From assembly GCA_026983755.1 (NCBI GenBank), contig JALSTL010000194.1, positions 1-7,178 on the forward strand: DNA of 7,178 bases. The letters are read 5' to 3'. Positions 1-6,711 of this stretch are shown one piece after another (the first letter of the stretch is position 1; the number at the start of each line of letters is the position of its first letter). The notes under the pieces are model-generated. The model was given only the letters and a program-made list of their open reading frames with translations, was not told the DNA's origin and did no database searches. The position numbers and the translations under genes are program-made. This DNA is from Melioribacteraceae bacterium. Lineage in GTDB: Bacteria; Bacteroidota; Ignavibacteria; Ignavibacteriales; Melioribacteraceae.

Positions 1-44
1 ACTTGGAGATATTAAGAATAAATTACTGATTTAAAAAATTTAAC

Positions 45-71
45 TTGACTTTTTGTTCTAATAAATTTACT
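45..71 (+). promoter_or_regulatory. Weak candidate promoter in the rho leader
   Basis: The 209 nt before rho carry no convincing ORF. A TTGACT (45-50) matches the sigma-70 -35 box in 5 of 6 positions. The best nearby -10 candidate is TTTACT (66-71, 4 of 6), but the 15-nt spacer is short. If used, it would give a leader of about 130 nt. The TACTTTTTG at 68-76 only loosely resembles the Bacteroidota TAnnTTTG box. A long leader is common for rho because the gene is often autoregulated by its own termination activity, but I see no strong hairpin or recognised riboswitch. The site is a guess in very AT-rich DNA. Confidence 0.2.
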
Positions 72-209
72 TTTTGATAGTACCTCTTGTACCATTCGTA
101 GAAATCAAAAAAAAATAATTGAATTAAAAAAAATCAATAACAAATAACCCTCAGAACAAATCTTGTTAAGAATAATCATATTACAAAAAAAATTAGTAGG
201 AAAAAACCA

Positions 210-1457
210 ATGGATATTTCCACATTAAAATCAAAAAAAATTGTCGATTTATTAAAAATCGCAAAAGAATTGGAAATTCCCGGAACGGGGGATTTAAGAA
301 AGCAAGAATTAATTTACAAAATTTTAGAAGCACAAACCAAAAAAGACGGTCTAACTTTTTCTAACGGCGTCTTGGAAGTATTAAATGACGGTTACGGTTT
401 TTTACGTTCTGCAGATTATAATTATCTTCCTTCGCCGGACGATATTTACGTTTCTCCATCGCAAATAAAAAGATTTACTTTAAGAACAGGTGATCATGTA
501 AGCGGACAAGTAAGACCGCCGAAAGAGGGAGAACGTTTTTTCGCATTATTAAGGGTTGAAGCCGTTAACGGTAAAGATCCCGAGGAAATAAGAAGACGTA
601 CACTTTTCGATAATCTGACGCCACTTTATCCAACCAAAAGAGTTAGGCTCGAATCTGCACCCGGTGAATACGCAATGAGAATTATGGATTTGTTGGCGCC
701 CATAGGAAAGGGACAAAGAGGATTAATTGTATCTCCGCCCAAAACCGGTAAAACGGTTTTACTCCAAAAAATTGCAAACTCAATTTCGCGTAATTATCCT
801 GAAATTAAACTTATAATGCTTCTTATAGATGAAAGACCCGAAGAAGTTACCGATATGCAACGCTCCGTAAAAGCGGAAGTTGTAAGCTCAACATTCGACG
901 AGCCTCCGGAACGTCATGTGCAAGTTGCCAATATGGTTATTGAAAAAGCTAAAAGAATGGTTGAAGTTGGTGACGATGTTGTTATTTTGCTGGATAGTAT
1001 CACACGTTTGGCAAGAGCACATAATACGGTTCAACCGCATAGTGGTAGAATTCTTTCCGGTGGTGTTGATGCAAATGCTCTACATAAACCTAAAAGATTT
1101 TTTGGAGCTGCCAGAAATATTGAAGATGGCGGCAGTCTTACAATTATGGCAACTGCCTTAATTGATACCGGTAGTAGAATGGATGATGTAATATTTGAAG
1201 AATTCAAAGGTACCGGTAACCTCGAAATTATTTTAGATAGAGATTTGGCAGACAGAAGAGTTTTTCCCGCTTTTAATGTTAATAAATCCGGTACAAGAAA
1301 AGAAGAACTTTTGCTTACCGAAGAAGAACTTAATAAAGTTTGGATACTTAGAAAATTACTTAGTGATCTTGATACTATTGAAGCTATGGAATTTTTACTT
1401 GATAAAATGAAAGGTACCAAAAATAATAAAGAATTTCTTTTAAGTATGAATAGTTAA
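210..1457 (+). CDS. rho: Transcription termination factor Rho
   Basis: This is the hexameric RNA-dependent ATPase that binds nascent untranslated RNA and terminates transcription in the cytoplasm. The 415 residues are collinear with E. coli Rho (419). An N-terminal Rho_N helical domain lies at about 1-45. The cold-shock-like primary RNA-binding domain at about 48-120 has the DGYGFLR RNP-type motif (60-66). The RecA-type ATPase follows with Walker A PPKTGKT (176-182), [10 protein letters not shown] (204-213), Walker B VVILLDS (257-263), the Q-loop region [16 protein letters not shown] (277-292), R-loop region EEFKGTGN (330-337) and arginine finger R363 in SGTRKEE. The E. coli bicyclomycin-contact equivalents K178, K181, E208, R209, D262, S263 and R266 are all present. 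AGGA at 198-201 lies 8 nt before the ATG. No large N-terminal insertion is present, unlike many Bacteroidia Rhos. It is richer in GC than its neighbours, as expected for a highly conserved gene. Confidence 0.98.
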   Translation: MDISTLKSKKIVDLLKIAKELEIPGTGDLRKQELIYKILEAQTKKDGLTFSNGVLEVLNDGYGFLRSADYNYLPSPDDIYVSPSQIKRFTLRTGDHVSGQVRPPKEGERFFALLRVEAVNGKDPEEIRRRTLFDNLTPLYPTKRVRLESAPGEYAMRIMDLLAPIGKGQRGLIVSPPKTGKTVLLQKIANSISRNYPEIKLIMLLIDERPEEVTDMQRSVKAEVVSSTFDEPPERHVQVANMVIEKAKRMVEVGDDVVILLDSITRLARAHNTVQPHSGRILSGGVDANALHKPKRFFGAARNIEDGGSLTIMATALIDTGSRMDDVIFEEFKGTGNLEIILDRDLADRRVFPAFNVNKSGTRKEELLLTEEELNKVWILRKLLSDLDTIEAMEFLLDKMKGTKNNKEFLLSMNS

Positions 1458-1503
1458 TCTTAAATTGAAAAATTTTTTTCAAATGTAATTCTTTAATTTG
1501 CAC

Positions 1504-1508
1504 AGGAA
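1504..1508 (+). promoter_or_regulatory. Shine-Dalgarno site selecting the TTG start at 1513
   Basis: AGGAA at 1504-1508 lies a few bases before TTG 1513. It lies inside the reading frame of the longer alternative that begins at TTG 1498, which has no purine-rich site before it. Starting at 1513 also puts the basic n-region of the signal peptide (MIRK) right at the N-terminus, so I prefer the shorter product. Confidence 0.55.
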
Positions 1509-1512
1509 TACT

Positions 1513-2742
1513 TTGATACGTAAAATAGCATTTTTTTTAATTTTGGCAAATTTGGCTTTTTCGCAAACAGAAAAGAAATTTTTTAACTTTATTGAACTGA
1601 ATACTTTTATAGAAAACGACTCTCTAATTGAATATCTGTCTTATAAAATTCCATACAATATTTTACTTTTTACAAAAGATAATAACAACTACAAATCCGA
1701 ATTTACTTTATCGCTAGAGATATATAAAGACAAAATTTTTTTCAAACGGGAAATAAATAAATACGAAGTTAAAACTGCCAATTACAAAAAAACAAAATCG
1801 GACAAAGATTACTACCAAGATTTTATACGTTTGAATTTACCTGAAGGTAACTTTCAATTTGATTTTTATTTAAACCTCCGCAAAACGGATTACAATATTA
1901 AACTACCTGCGTTAAAACTAAAAGTTACGGATATTAAAAAACAAAAATTTCTTAAACCGATTATTGTTAATAATAACACTGCCAAAACAGATAACTTTAT
2001 TTTGACCAATTCTCAAAATAACATTCCGTTTACTCCGGAAAAGTATAATTTACTTTTAGGCATACCGGATACTTCCGTAAAAATTATAACGGTATCAATA
2101 ACACAGAATCAAAAGAAAATATTCCAAAAAAAAATTACCCAAAAGTTCTCCGGCGGAATAAAATTATACAAATCCGAAAACAAACTTTTAATTAAACATA
2201 CTAACAATTCCGAAAGCAATTACTTTCTTATTACAAATTTTAGTAATAGATTATACGAAGGCAATGCAAAACTTCATATTAAATACGATACTTTGAAAAA
2301 AACATTTCCGCTAAAAACAACTTGGTTCGATAAACCTGAAGTTTTAAAAAATCCGGAATATGCAATAAAACTTTTAAGCTATATGGAAAACATACAAACA
2401 GTTCGTTCACTTTTGGAAAATTCGAATAAATATTATTACAAAAAACTTTTTGAGTATTGGGAAAACAAATTTCCGGTAAAGAATAAAAAATTTAATTTTG
2501 CAATGAAAGAATATTATACCAGAGCCGACTATGCCAATAAAAATTTTTCCAAACTTAACGATAAGAAAGGTGCACAATCGGACAGAGGGAAAATATATAT
2601 AGTTTACGGTAAACCCGATAGTATGAAAAGAAACTATAACGAAAAAAACGAAACCATTGAGATTTGGCAATATAAAAAGATAAATAAAAAATTTGTTTTT
2701 AAAGATGTAACCGGAACCGGAAAATTTATTTTGGTAAAATAA
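1513..2742 (+). CDS. Secreted protein with a degenerate GWxTD domain, function unknown
   Basis: This encodes a predicted exported protein of 409 residues from TTG 1513 (414 if TTG 1498 is used). The N-terminus is a textbook signal peptide: MIRK, hydrophobic stretch AFFLILANLAF, then likely signal peptidase I cleavage near AFS-Q, about residue 17. No lipobox Cys is present. The middle (about 25-270) looks beta-rich and full of Lys, Asn and Tyr. It is followed by a helical stretch with YAIKLLSYM (284-292) and FEYWENKF (313-320). The C-terminus, about 330-409, fits the GWxTD domain found in FCB-group proteins: YYTRADYANKNF, then DRGKIYIVYGKPD (357-369), then an IEIWQY segment and a terminal FVFKD strand. 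The family signature GWxTD is eroded to GAQSD (353-357), losing the Trp, and Thr is conservatively changed to Ser. The family has no established biochemical role that I can state. The gene follows rho by 55 nt and precedes pdxA by 1 nt. Confidence 0.75.
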   Translation: MIRKIAFFLILANLAFSQTEKKFFNFIELNTFIENDSLIEYLSYKIPYNILLFTKDNNNYKSEFTLSLEIYKDKIFFKREINKYEVKTANYKKTKSDKDYYQDFIRLNLPEGNFQFDFYLNLRKTDYNIKLPALKLKVTDIKKQKFLKPIIVNNNTAKTDNFILTNSQNNIPFTPEKYNLLLGIPDTSVKIITVSITQNQKKIFQKKITQKFSGGIKLYKSENKLLIKHTNNSESNYFLITNFSNRLYEGNAKLHIKYDTLKKTFPLKTTWFDKPEVLKNPEYAIKLLSYMENIQTVRSLLENSNKYYYKKLFEYWENKFPVKNKKFNFAMKEYYTRADYANKNFSKLNDKKGAQSDRGKIYIVYGKPDSMKRNYNEKNETIEIWQYKKINKKFVFKDVTGTGKFILVK

Positions 2743-2743
2743 A

Positions 2744-3727
2744 ATGAAATCATTTGCTTTTACATGTGGAGATGTTAACGGAATTGGACCGGAAATTGTT
2801 ATTAAAACAATAAATAAAATTTACAAACAAAAAAAAAAGAAAATTATTTTTATTTGTCCCCATAATATATTTGAAAATACCACTGCTATTATTAAACCGA
2901 AATTTCCTTACGTAAAAATTAAAAATGACAAAGAAATTTTACAAAACAAAGAAAATATTTTAATATTAAATATTAAGAATATTAAACAAACATACGGAAA
3001 AATAAACGCAACTTCCGGTAAAATAGCATATCAATCAATACTAAAAGCAAGTTATTTGGCAAAAGAAAAATTCGTTGATGCAATTATAACTTCGCCAATA
3101 TCGAAAGAATCATTTAAATTGGCAAATATTAATTTCCCCGGTCATACGGAATTATTAGCCGATTATTTTAATGTTAAAAATTTTGCAATGATGTTCGTTT
3201 CAAATAAAATGAAAGCGGTGCCTGTTACAATTCATATTCCGCTAAAAGATGTTGCAAAAAAAATTACTATAAAAAAGCTACAAAATATAACAGACGTAAT
3301 CATAAAAAGTTTAAAGTACGATTTTAAAATTGCCAATCCAAAAGTAGCAATACTTGGGTTGAATCCTCATGCAGGAGAAAACGGGCATATTGGAACAGAG
3401 GAAAAAAATATTATAGATAAATTTATTTCCGGATATAACAATAAAATATACGGTTCATTTGTTCCGGATGCTTTCTTCGGAAATAGAGTTTATAAAAATT
3501 ATGATTGTACAATCGGGATGTTCCACGATCAAATTTTAATACCGTTCAAATTATTGAACTTTAATAAAGGTGTAAACTATACTGCAGGACTTCCGGTTGT
3601 AAGAACTTCTCCCGATCACGGAACGGCTTTCGATATTGCCGGTAAGGGAATTGCAAACGCAAATAGCATGATTGAAGCTTTTAAAATTGCGGAAAAAATT
3701 ATTCATAATAGAACAAAACATAAATGA
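2744..3727 (+). CDS. pdxA: 4-hydroxythreonine-4-phosphate dehydrogenase PdxA
   Basis: PdxA oxidises 4-phosphohydroxy-L-threonine with NAD. The product feeds PdxJ in the deoxyxylulose-phosphate-dependent route to pyridoxal phosphate. The 327-residue length is typical. Family blocks are in order: GDVNGIGPEI (9-18), ITSPISKE (115-122), FPGHTELLAD (131-140), HIPLKDV (164-170), LGLNPHAGENGHIG (204-217), FHDQILIPFK (260-269) and TSPDHGTAFDIAGKG (288-302). Metal-ligand histidines equivalent to E. coli H166, H211 and H266 are present as H164, H209 and H261. The protein is lysine-rich and a run of ten A (2829-2838) encodes part of a KQKKKK stretch near the N-terminus; the frame remains open. ATG is 1 nt after the preceding stop, without a strong Shine-Dalgarno site, so translation is probably coupled. 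No pdxJ is seen in this window. Confidence 0.96.
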   Translation: MKSFAFTCGDVNGIGPEIVIKTINKIYKQKKKKIIFICPHNIFENTTAIIKPKFPYVKIKNDKEILQNKENILILNIKNIKQTYGKINATSGKIAYQSILKASYLAKEKFVDAIITSPISKESFKLANINFPGHTELLADYFNVKNFAMMFVSNKMKAVPVTIHIPLKDVAKKITIKKLQNITDVIIKSLKYDFKIANPKVAILGLNPHAGENGHIGTEEKNIIDKFISGYNNKIYGSFVPDAFFGNRVYKNYDCTIGMFHDQILIPFKLLNFNKGVNYTAGLPVVRTSPDHGTAFDIAGKGIANANSMIEAFKIAEKIIHNRTKHK

Positions 3728-4449
3728 AAAGTGTAAAACCATATTCTTACTTATCCTTAATATATTCTTATTTAATGAAAGCTGTTGACTATGGTTTTTG
3801 GGCAAACTATATAAAAGAAATTCATGAAACTTTAGGAAATAAAAAGGATATAGCTTTGGAATTGGCTGCAGGTAATTGTTCTTTGGCAAACTATTTGGAA
3901 AATTATTTTTATAAACTTTTTGTTTCCGATATATCAAAAGAAATGTTGATGAGTTGCAGTAATAATACTTTGAATAAAATATGTTGCGATATGAACAAAT
4001 TACCTTTTAAAAATAAATTTGATGTTATTTATTCCGCATTCGATTCAATAAATTATTTGAATAATGAAAAAAAATTGAATGAACATTTTGCAAATATGAG
4101 TTCCTATTTAAATGAAAAAGGTATTTTTTTATTTGATGCAAGTTTAAAAAATAATAGTTTAAAGCATGTAAAATATTTAAATAGAAAAGGAACTTATAAA
4201 GGAATAAAATATATTCAAAAAAGTATATTCGATCCGAAATCAAAAATTCATACTAACAATATAAAAATTAAATTAGAAAACGGTCAAGTATTAGAAGAAG
4301 TACACAAACAAAAAATTTATGATTTTTATTATTATTTTGAAGTATTGGAATCCAACGGCTTTTATGTTGTTGAATGTTTTGATGCATTTACATTTAATAA
4401 TGCCTCCGAGGAATCCGAACGAGTACAATTTATAGTAAAAAGGAAATAA
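3724..4449 (+). CDS. Class I SAM-dependent methyltransferase, substrate unknown
   Basis: The 241-residue predicted cytoplasmic enzyme has a Rossmann-type SAM-binding fold. The N-terminal YSYLSLIYSYLMKAVDYGFW resembles the Yd.lM..vdY..W opening of YqeM-like methyltransferases. Motif I is ELAAGNCSLA (46-55), less glycine-rich than the ExGxGxG consensus. The acidic end of strand 2 is D69 in VSDIS. Motif III is CDMNKLPF (88-95). Motif IV-like strand FDVIYSAFDSINYL is at 99-112. A post-motif strand GIFLFD is at 133-138. The C-terminal half (about 150-240) is beta-rich with aromatic residues, typical of small-molecule or unknown-substrate members. Its ATG overlaps the pdxA stop as ATGA, indicating translational coupling, and ftsE follows 1 nt after its stop. 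The context does not identify the substrate; a role in B6 metabolism or division is unproven. Confidence 0.85.
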   Translation: MKSVKPYSYLSLIYSYLMKAVDYGFWANYIKEIHETLGNKKDIALELAAGNCSLANYLENYFYKLFVSDISKEMLMSCSNNTLNKICCDMNKLPFKNKFDVIYSAFDSINYLNNEKKLNEHFANMSSYLNEKGIFLFDASLKNNSLKHVKYLNRKGTYKGIKYIQKSIFDPKSKIHTNNIKIKLENGQVLEEVHKQKIYDFYYYFEVLESNGFYVVECFDAFTFNNASEESERVQFIVKRK

Positions 4450-4450
4450 T

Positions 4451-5128
4451 ATGTTAACATTTAATAATGTTGAATTTAAATATCCGAATCAAGAAGTTTT
4501 TAACAATTTAAACTTGAAGATTAAGCAGGGAGATTTTGTATTTCTGATTGGTAAAAGCGGAGTAGGGAAATCTACATTATTACAACTTGTTTATATGGAT
4601 TTGTTACCAACTTCAGGTTATGTTCAAGTTGGTGAATTCAGTTCCGATACAATTAAACCGAGTAAACTTCCTTATTTAAGAAGAAATATCGGCGTGGTAT
4701 TTCAAGATTTTAAATTACTTGAAGACAGAAGCGTTTATGATAATTTGGCATTTATACTTTACGTAACTGGCGTCCAGAGAAAAAAAATCAAAAAAAAAGT
4801 TATGGATGCTTTGGCCGATGTAAGACTGGAACATAAATATAAAAACATGCCGAACGAACTTTCGGGTGGTGAACAACAAAGAGTTGCAATTGCAAGAGCA
4901 ATTATTAACGAACCGAAATTAATTTTGGCGGATGAACCTACCGGAAACTTAGACCCCAAAACTTCCGATGAAATTGTGAATATATTGAAAGATATAAATA
5001 CGAGAGGTACGGCTGTTTTATTTGCAACTCATAATTATGATATTGTTAAAAAAAACGAGGCAAAAATTTTCAAAATAACCGATGGTAAAGCAATAAAAGT
5101 AAAATTGAAAAAAACACCGCCTAATTAA
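4451..5128 (+). CDS. ftsE: Cell division ABC transporter ATPase FtsE
   Basis: FtsE is the cytoplasmic ATPase that pairs with membrane protein FtsX at the division site. The complex transmits ATP-hydrolysis cycles to periplasmic peptidoglycan hydrolase regulation rather than transporting a known solute. The 225-residue protein has the complete ABC set: Walker A GKSGVGKST (34-42), Q-loop Q85 within GVVFQDFKLL (81-90), the FtsE-typical DRSVYDNLAF (92-101), signature LSGGEQQRVAIARA (137-150), Walker B LILADEPTGNLD (157-168) with catalytic E162, and H-loop H194 in ATHN. The VFQDFKLL..R.VYDN block favours FtsE over the related LolD and MacB ATPases. AGGA (4441-4444) lies 6 nt before the ATG, overlapping the end of the methyltransferase gene. 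No ftsX is adjacent: the next gene converges. A basic tail (KVKLKKTPPN) ends in a TAA that overlaps the adk end. Confidence 0.93.
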   Translation: MLTFNNVEFKYPNQEVFNNLNLKIKQGDFVFLIGKSGVGKSTLLQLVYMDLLPTSGYVQVGEFSSDTIKPSKLPYLRRNIGVVFQDFKLLEDRSVYDNLAFILYVTGVQRKKIKKKVMDALADVRLEHKYKNMPNELSGGEQQRVAIARAIINEPKLILADEPTGNLDPKTSDEIVNILKDINTRGTAVLFATHNYDIVKKNEAKIFKITDGKAIKVKLKKTPPN

Positions 5129-5771
5129 CAACATCTATTATTTGTTTGGTAATTTCTTCTACAGTAAGAGTTGCATCTATATTAAATATATTAACATGCT
5201 CTTTGTAAAAATCCAATACCGGTTCGGTAGCTTTATGAAAAACGGCCAAACGGTTTTTTATAACCGATTCTTCATCATCTTTTCTTTTAATAAAAGTATT
5301 TACGGAACCGCAAACCGGACATTTATTTTTGTTTGATAGATAATTAAGATTTACAATATTTCCGCAAGCACTGCATTCTCTTCTTTGAGAAAGCCTTTTA
5401 ATAATAACTTCATCATCAATTTTCAAATTAATAATTATAGGTTTGCTTTTTGAAATATGAGTAAGAATAGGTTGCAATATTTTAGCTTGATTTAGAGTTC
5501 GCGGAAAGCCGTCTAATATAAAACCTTTACTGCATTTTTTATCCAGCAGCACTCTTGCAATTAACTCTCCCATTAATTCATCGGGTACAAGATTTCCTTT
5601 ATCCATAATATCTTTTGCGGCCATACCCAAATCTGTTTTTTTTCTAATGGCATCTCTTAAAATATCACCAGTAGAAATATGAGGTATGTTTAATTTTTTA
5701 GAAATAATTTTTGCTTGTGTGCCTTTGCCTGCGCCAGGCGCACCAAAAAATATTATCATTTTTTTATCCAA
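5121..5771 (-). CDS. adk: Adenylate kinase, zinc-type LID
   Basis: Adenylate kinase catalyses ATP + AMP to 2 ADP in the cytoplasm, setting the adenylate energy charge. The 216-residue long form has P-loop GAPGAGKGT (10-18), NMP-binding HISTGDILRD (31-40), LVPDE (61-65), DGFPRT (87-92), LID entry RLSQRREC (126-133) and KRKDDEESVIKNRL (162-175) with arginines for phosphate contact. The LID carries four cysteines, C133-x2-C136 and C151-x2-C154, the structural zinc site of Gram-positive-type Adk that is replaced in E. coli. The start is ambiguous. TTG 5771 has AAGAGGT (5782-5776) at good spacing and gives MDKKMIIFFG. The ATG at 5759 would give MIIFFG, closer to the usual family N-terminus, but lacks a well-placed Shine-Dalgarno site. 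I chose TTG. It lies 100 nt downstream of tadA; a TATACT (minus strand, 5806-5801) could be a -10 box for its own promoter. Confidence 0.97.
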   Translation of the reverse strand: MDKKMIIFFGAPGAGKGTQAKIISKKLNIPHISTGDILRDAIRKKTDLGMAAKDIMDKGNLVPDELMGELIARVLLDKKCSKGFILDGFPRTLNQAKILQPILTHISKSKPIIINLKIDDEVIIKRLSQRRECSACGNIVNLNYLSNKNKCPVCGSVNTFIKRKDDEESVIKNRLAVFHKATEPVLDFYKEHVNIFNIDATLTVEEITKQIIDVVN

Positions 5772-5775
5772 GTGA

Positions 5776-5782
5776 ACCTCTT
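5776..5782 (-). promoter_or_regulatory. Shine-Dalgarno site of adk, supporting the TTG start
   Basis: Read on the minus strand, AAGAGGT runs from 5782 to 5776. Its GAGGT core matches the anti-Shine-Dalgarno complement and ends 4 nt before TTG 5771. The in-frame ATG at 5759 lies 16 nt from the core, too far for efficient use. The site is the main reason to prefer the 216-residue form. Confidence 0.6.
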
Positions 5783-5871
5783 GTTAAAAAGAAAAATTAA
5801 AGTATAAAAATTTATCTAAAACTTAAAGTTTTTTTATAAAATTTAATTGATAAATATCACAGAGGCAAAAG

Positions 5872-6342
5872 TTAATTTTTCCCAATCCTCTTTTTCAAAA
5901 AAAAAGATTTCATAAGATTTTTGCTTTCTTCGGCATAAATACCTCCGTATATTTTAATAGCATGATTGTATTTATTCTTTTCAATTACATTATATACAGA
6001 ACCACATGCACCTAATTTCGGTTCTTCTATTGAATAATAAACTGTTTTTAGATGAGATAACAGTATTGCACCCGAACACATTAAGCAAGGTTCTACTGTT
6101 ACATATAAATCACAATCGGTAAGATACTTTGATTTAAGATAATTAGCCGCAGCAGTTATTGCTAAAATTTCGGCATGTGCCGTTGGGTCTTTTAATTGTT
6201 GCACTCGGTTTCGTCCTTTGCCGATAATTTTATTATTGTGAACCACAACAGCTCCAATGGGAACTTCGTTTTCTTCGAATGCTATTTCCGCCTCTTTTAA
6301 TGCGGAATACATGAATTTGTAAATGTTTTCAGAGAATAACAA
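5872..6342 (-). CDS. tadA: tRNA-specific adenosine deaminase TadA
   Basis: TadA deaminates adenosine 34 to inosine in tRNA-Arg(ACG), allowing one tRNA to read CGU, CGC and CGA. The 156-residue protein has the cytidine-deaminase-like fold with VPIGAVVVHNNKIIGKGRNR (27-46), the zinc/catalytic motif HAE (56-58: H56 ligand, E58 proton shuttle) and PCLMC (85-89: ligands C86 and C89). Further family blocks are LGACGSVYNV (110-119) and GGIYAEES (133-140), then a basic C-terminal FFLKKR. The start is TTG 6342: residues FSENIYKFMYSAL align well with FSHEYWMRHAL of E. coli TadA, so the N-terminal helix would be cut by using ATG 6312. No Shine-Dalgarno site is obvious. The start lies only 20 nt after the 3' end of tRNA-Arg(UCG) on the same strand, with no terminator between, so the two are probably co-transcribed. 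A guanine deaminase is less likely given the TadA-type blocks. Confidence 0.94.
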   Translation of the reverse strand: MLFSENIYKFMYSALKEAEIAFEENEVPIGAVVVHNNKIIGKGRNRVQQLKDPTAHAEILAITAAANYLKSKYLTDCDLYVTVEPCLMCSGAILLSHLKTVYYSIEEPKLGACGSVYNVIEKNKYNHAIKIYGGIYAEESKNLMKSFFLKKRIGKN

Positions 6343-6362
6343 ATTAAATCTAAAATTATTTG

Positions 6363-6436
6363 TACGCCCGGAAGGATTCGAACCCTCAACCCCCAGAGCC
6401 GAAATCTGGTGCTCTATCCAGTTGAGCTACGGACGC
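6363..6436 (-). tRNA. tRNA-Arg, anticodon UCG (reads CGA and probably other CGN)
   Basis: The 74-nt minus-strand sequence folds as a canonical cloverleaf. The acceptor GCGTCCG pairs with CGGGCGT, with G1-U72 and one internal G-U. The D stem is GCTC/GAGC with a 9-nt loop. The anticodon stem CCAGA/TCTGG encloses loop TTTCGGC, and the anticodon TCG is the complement of plus-strand 6400-6402. The variable loop is 5 nt. The T stem GAGGG/CCTTC has loop TTCGAAT, and the discriminator is A. CCA is not encoded. The body resembles E. coli tRNA-Arg(CCG), including G37 after an anticodon ending in G. tadA follows at 20 nt on the same strand. The 3' flank between tRNA and tadA has no hairpin-plus-T terminator. 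Confidence 0.96.
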
Positions 6437-6454
6437 AAGAAAAATTACTTGTTA

Positions 6455-6460
6455 AATATA
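6455..6460 (-). promoter_or_regulatory. Candidate -10 box for the tRNA-Arg/tadA unit
   Basis: On the minus strand TATATT (6460-6455) lies 18 nt before the tRNA 5' end, leaving room for a short 5' leader trimmed by RNase P. A TAAAAT (6468-6463) just upstream is an alternative. The matching -35 position reads TTTTTA, a poor match. The site is credible mainly by position, because any stretch this AT-rich yields such boxes. Confidence 0.25.
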
Positions 6461-6711
6461 TTATTTTAGCCTGAGAATAAAAAGATAAGATTTAAGGGAA
6501 TTTATTTTTAACTAAAACAATAGATTTTTTATTATAAATAACTTATGTTATATAAAACTATTCCGCTAAAAGTAAATGAGAATTCGCCGTGATGAATGAA
6601 GAATTGCAATATTGTGTATTAGCACTATTTTTTGATATTTCCTATAAATCTTTCTTGAACTCTTCACTCGATAACAGTAAATTATTAATAACATGAGTAA
6701 ATAAACATTTA

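Noticed and set aside
1..34. Possible C-terminal tail of an upstream gene (open frames ending in TGA at 27-29 or TAA at 32-34).
   Set aside because: Only about ten codons are visible in either frame and nothing identifies a protein, so no partial CDS is called.
155..167. Small hairpin AACAA-ATC-TTGTT in the rho leader.
   Set aside because: Five weak pairs with a 3-nt loop; no T-run or extended structure, so no attenuator or riboswitch is supported.
1031..1420. Long open frames opposite or out of frame with rho, the GWxTD gene, pdxA, the methyltransferase, ftsE and adk.
   Set aside because: All are fully covered by conserved genes in another frame, and their products show no recognisable domain.
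1465..1482. Perfect 8-bp inverted repeat TTGAAAAA / TTTTTCAA after rho, looking like a terminator.
   Set aside because: The stem has one G-C pair, a 2-nt centre too small for a loop, and no proper T-run after it. It is likely composition-driven.
2829..2838. Run of ten A in pdxA, with runs of 8 and 9 A in ftsE (about 4780-4798), as programmed slippage sites.
   Set aside because: All lie in lysine codons of open, full-length, conserved genes, and no useful product in a shifted frame is seen. They fit the base composition.
5815..5838. AT palindrome (AAAACTT-A-AAGTTTT) followed by T residues between adk and tadA.
   Set aside because: It is almost entirely A-T and on the plus strand, where no upstream transcript is expected to end. 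It is not credible as an intrinsic terminator.
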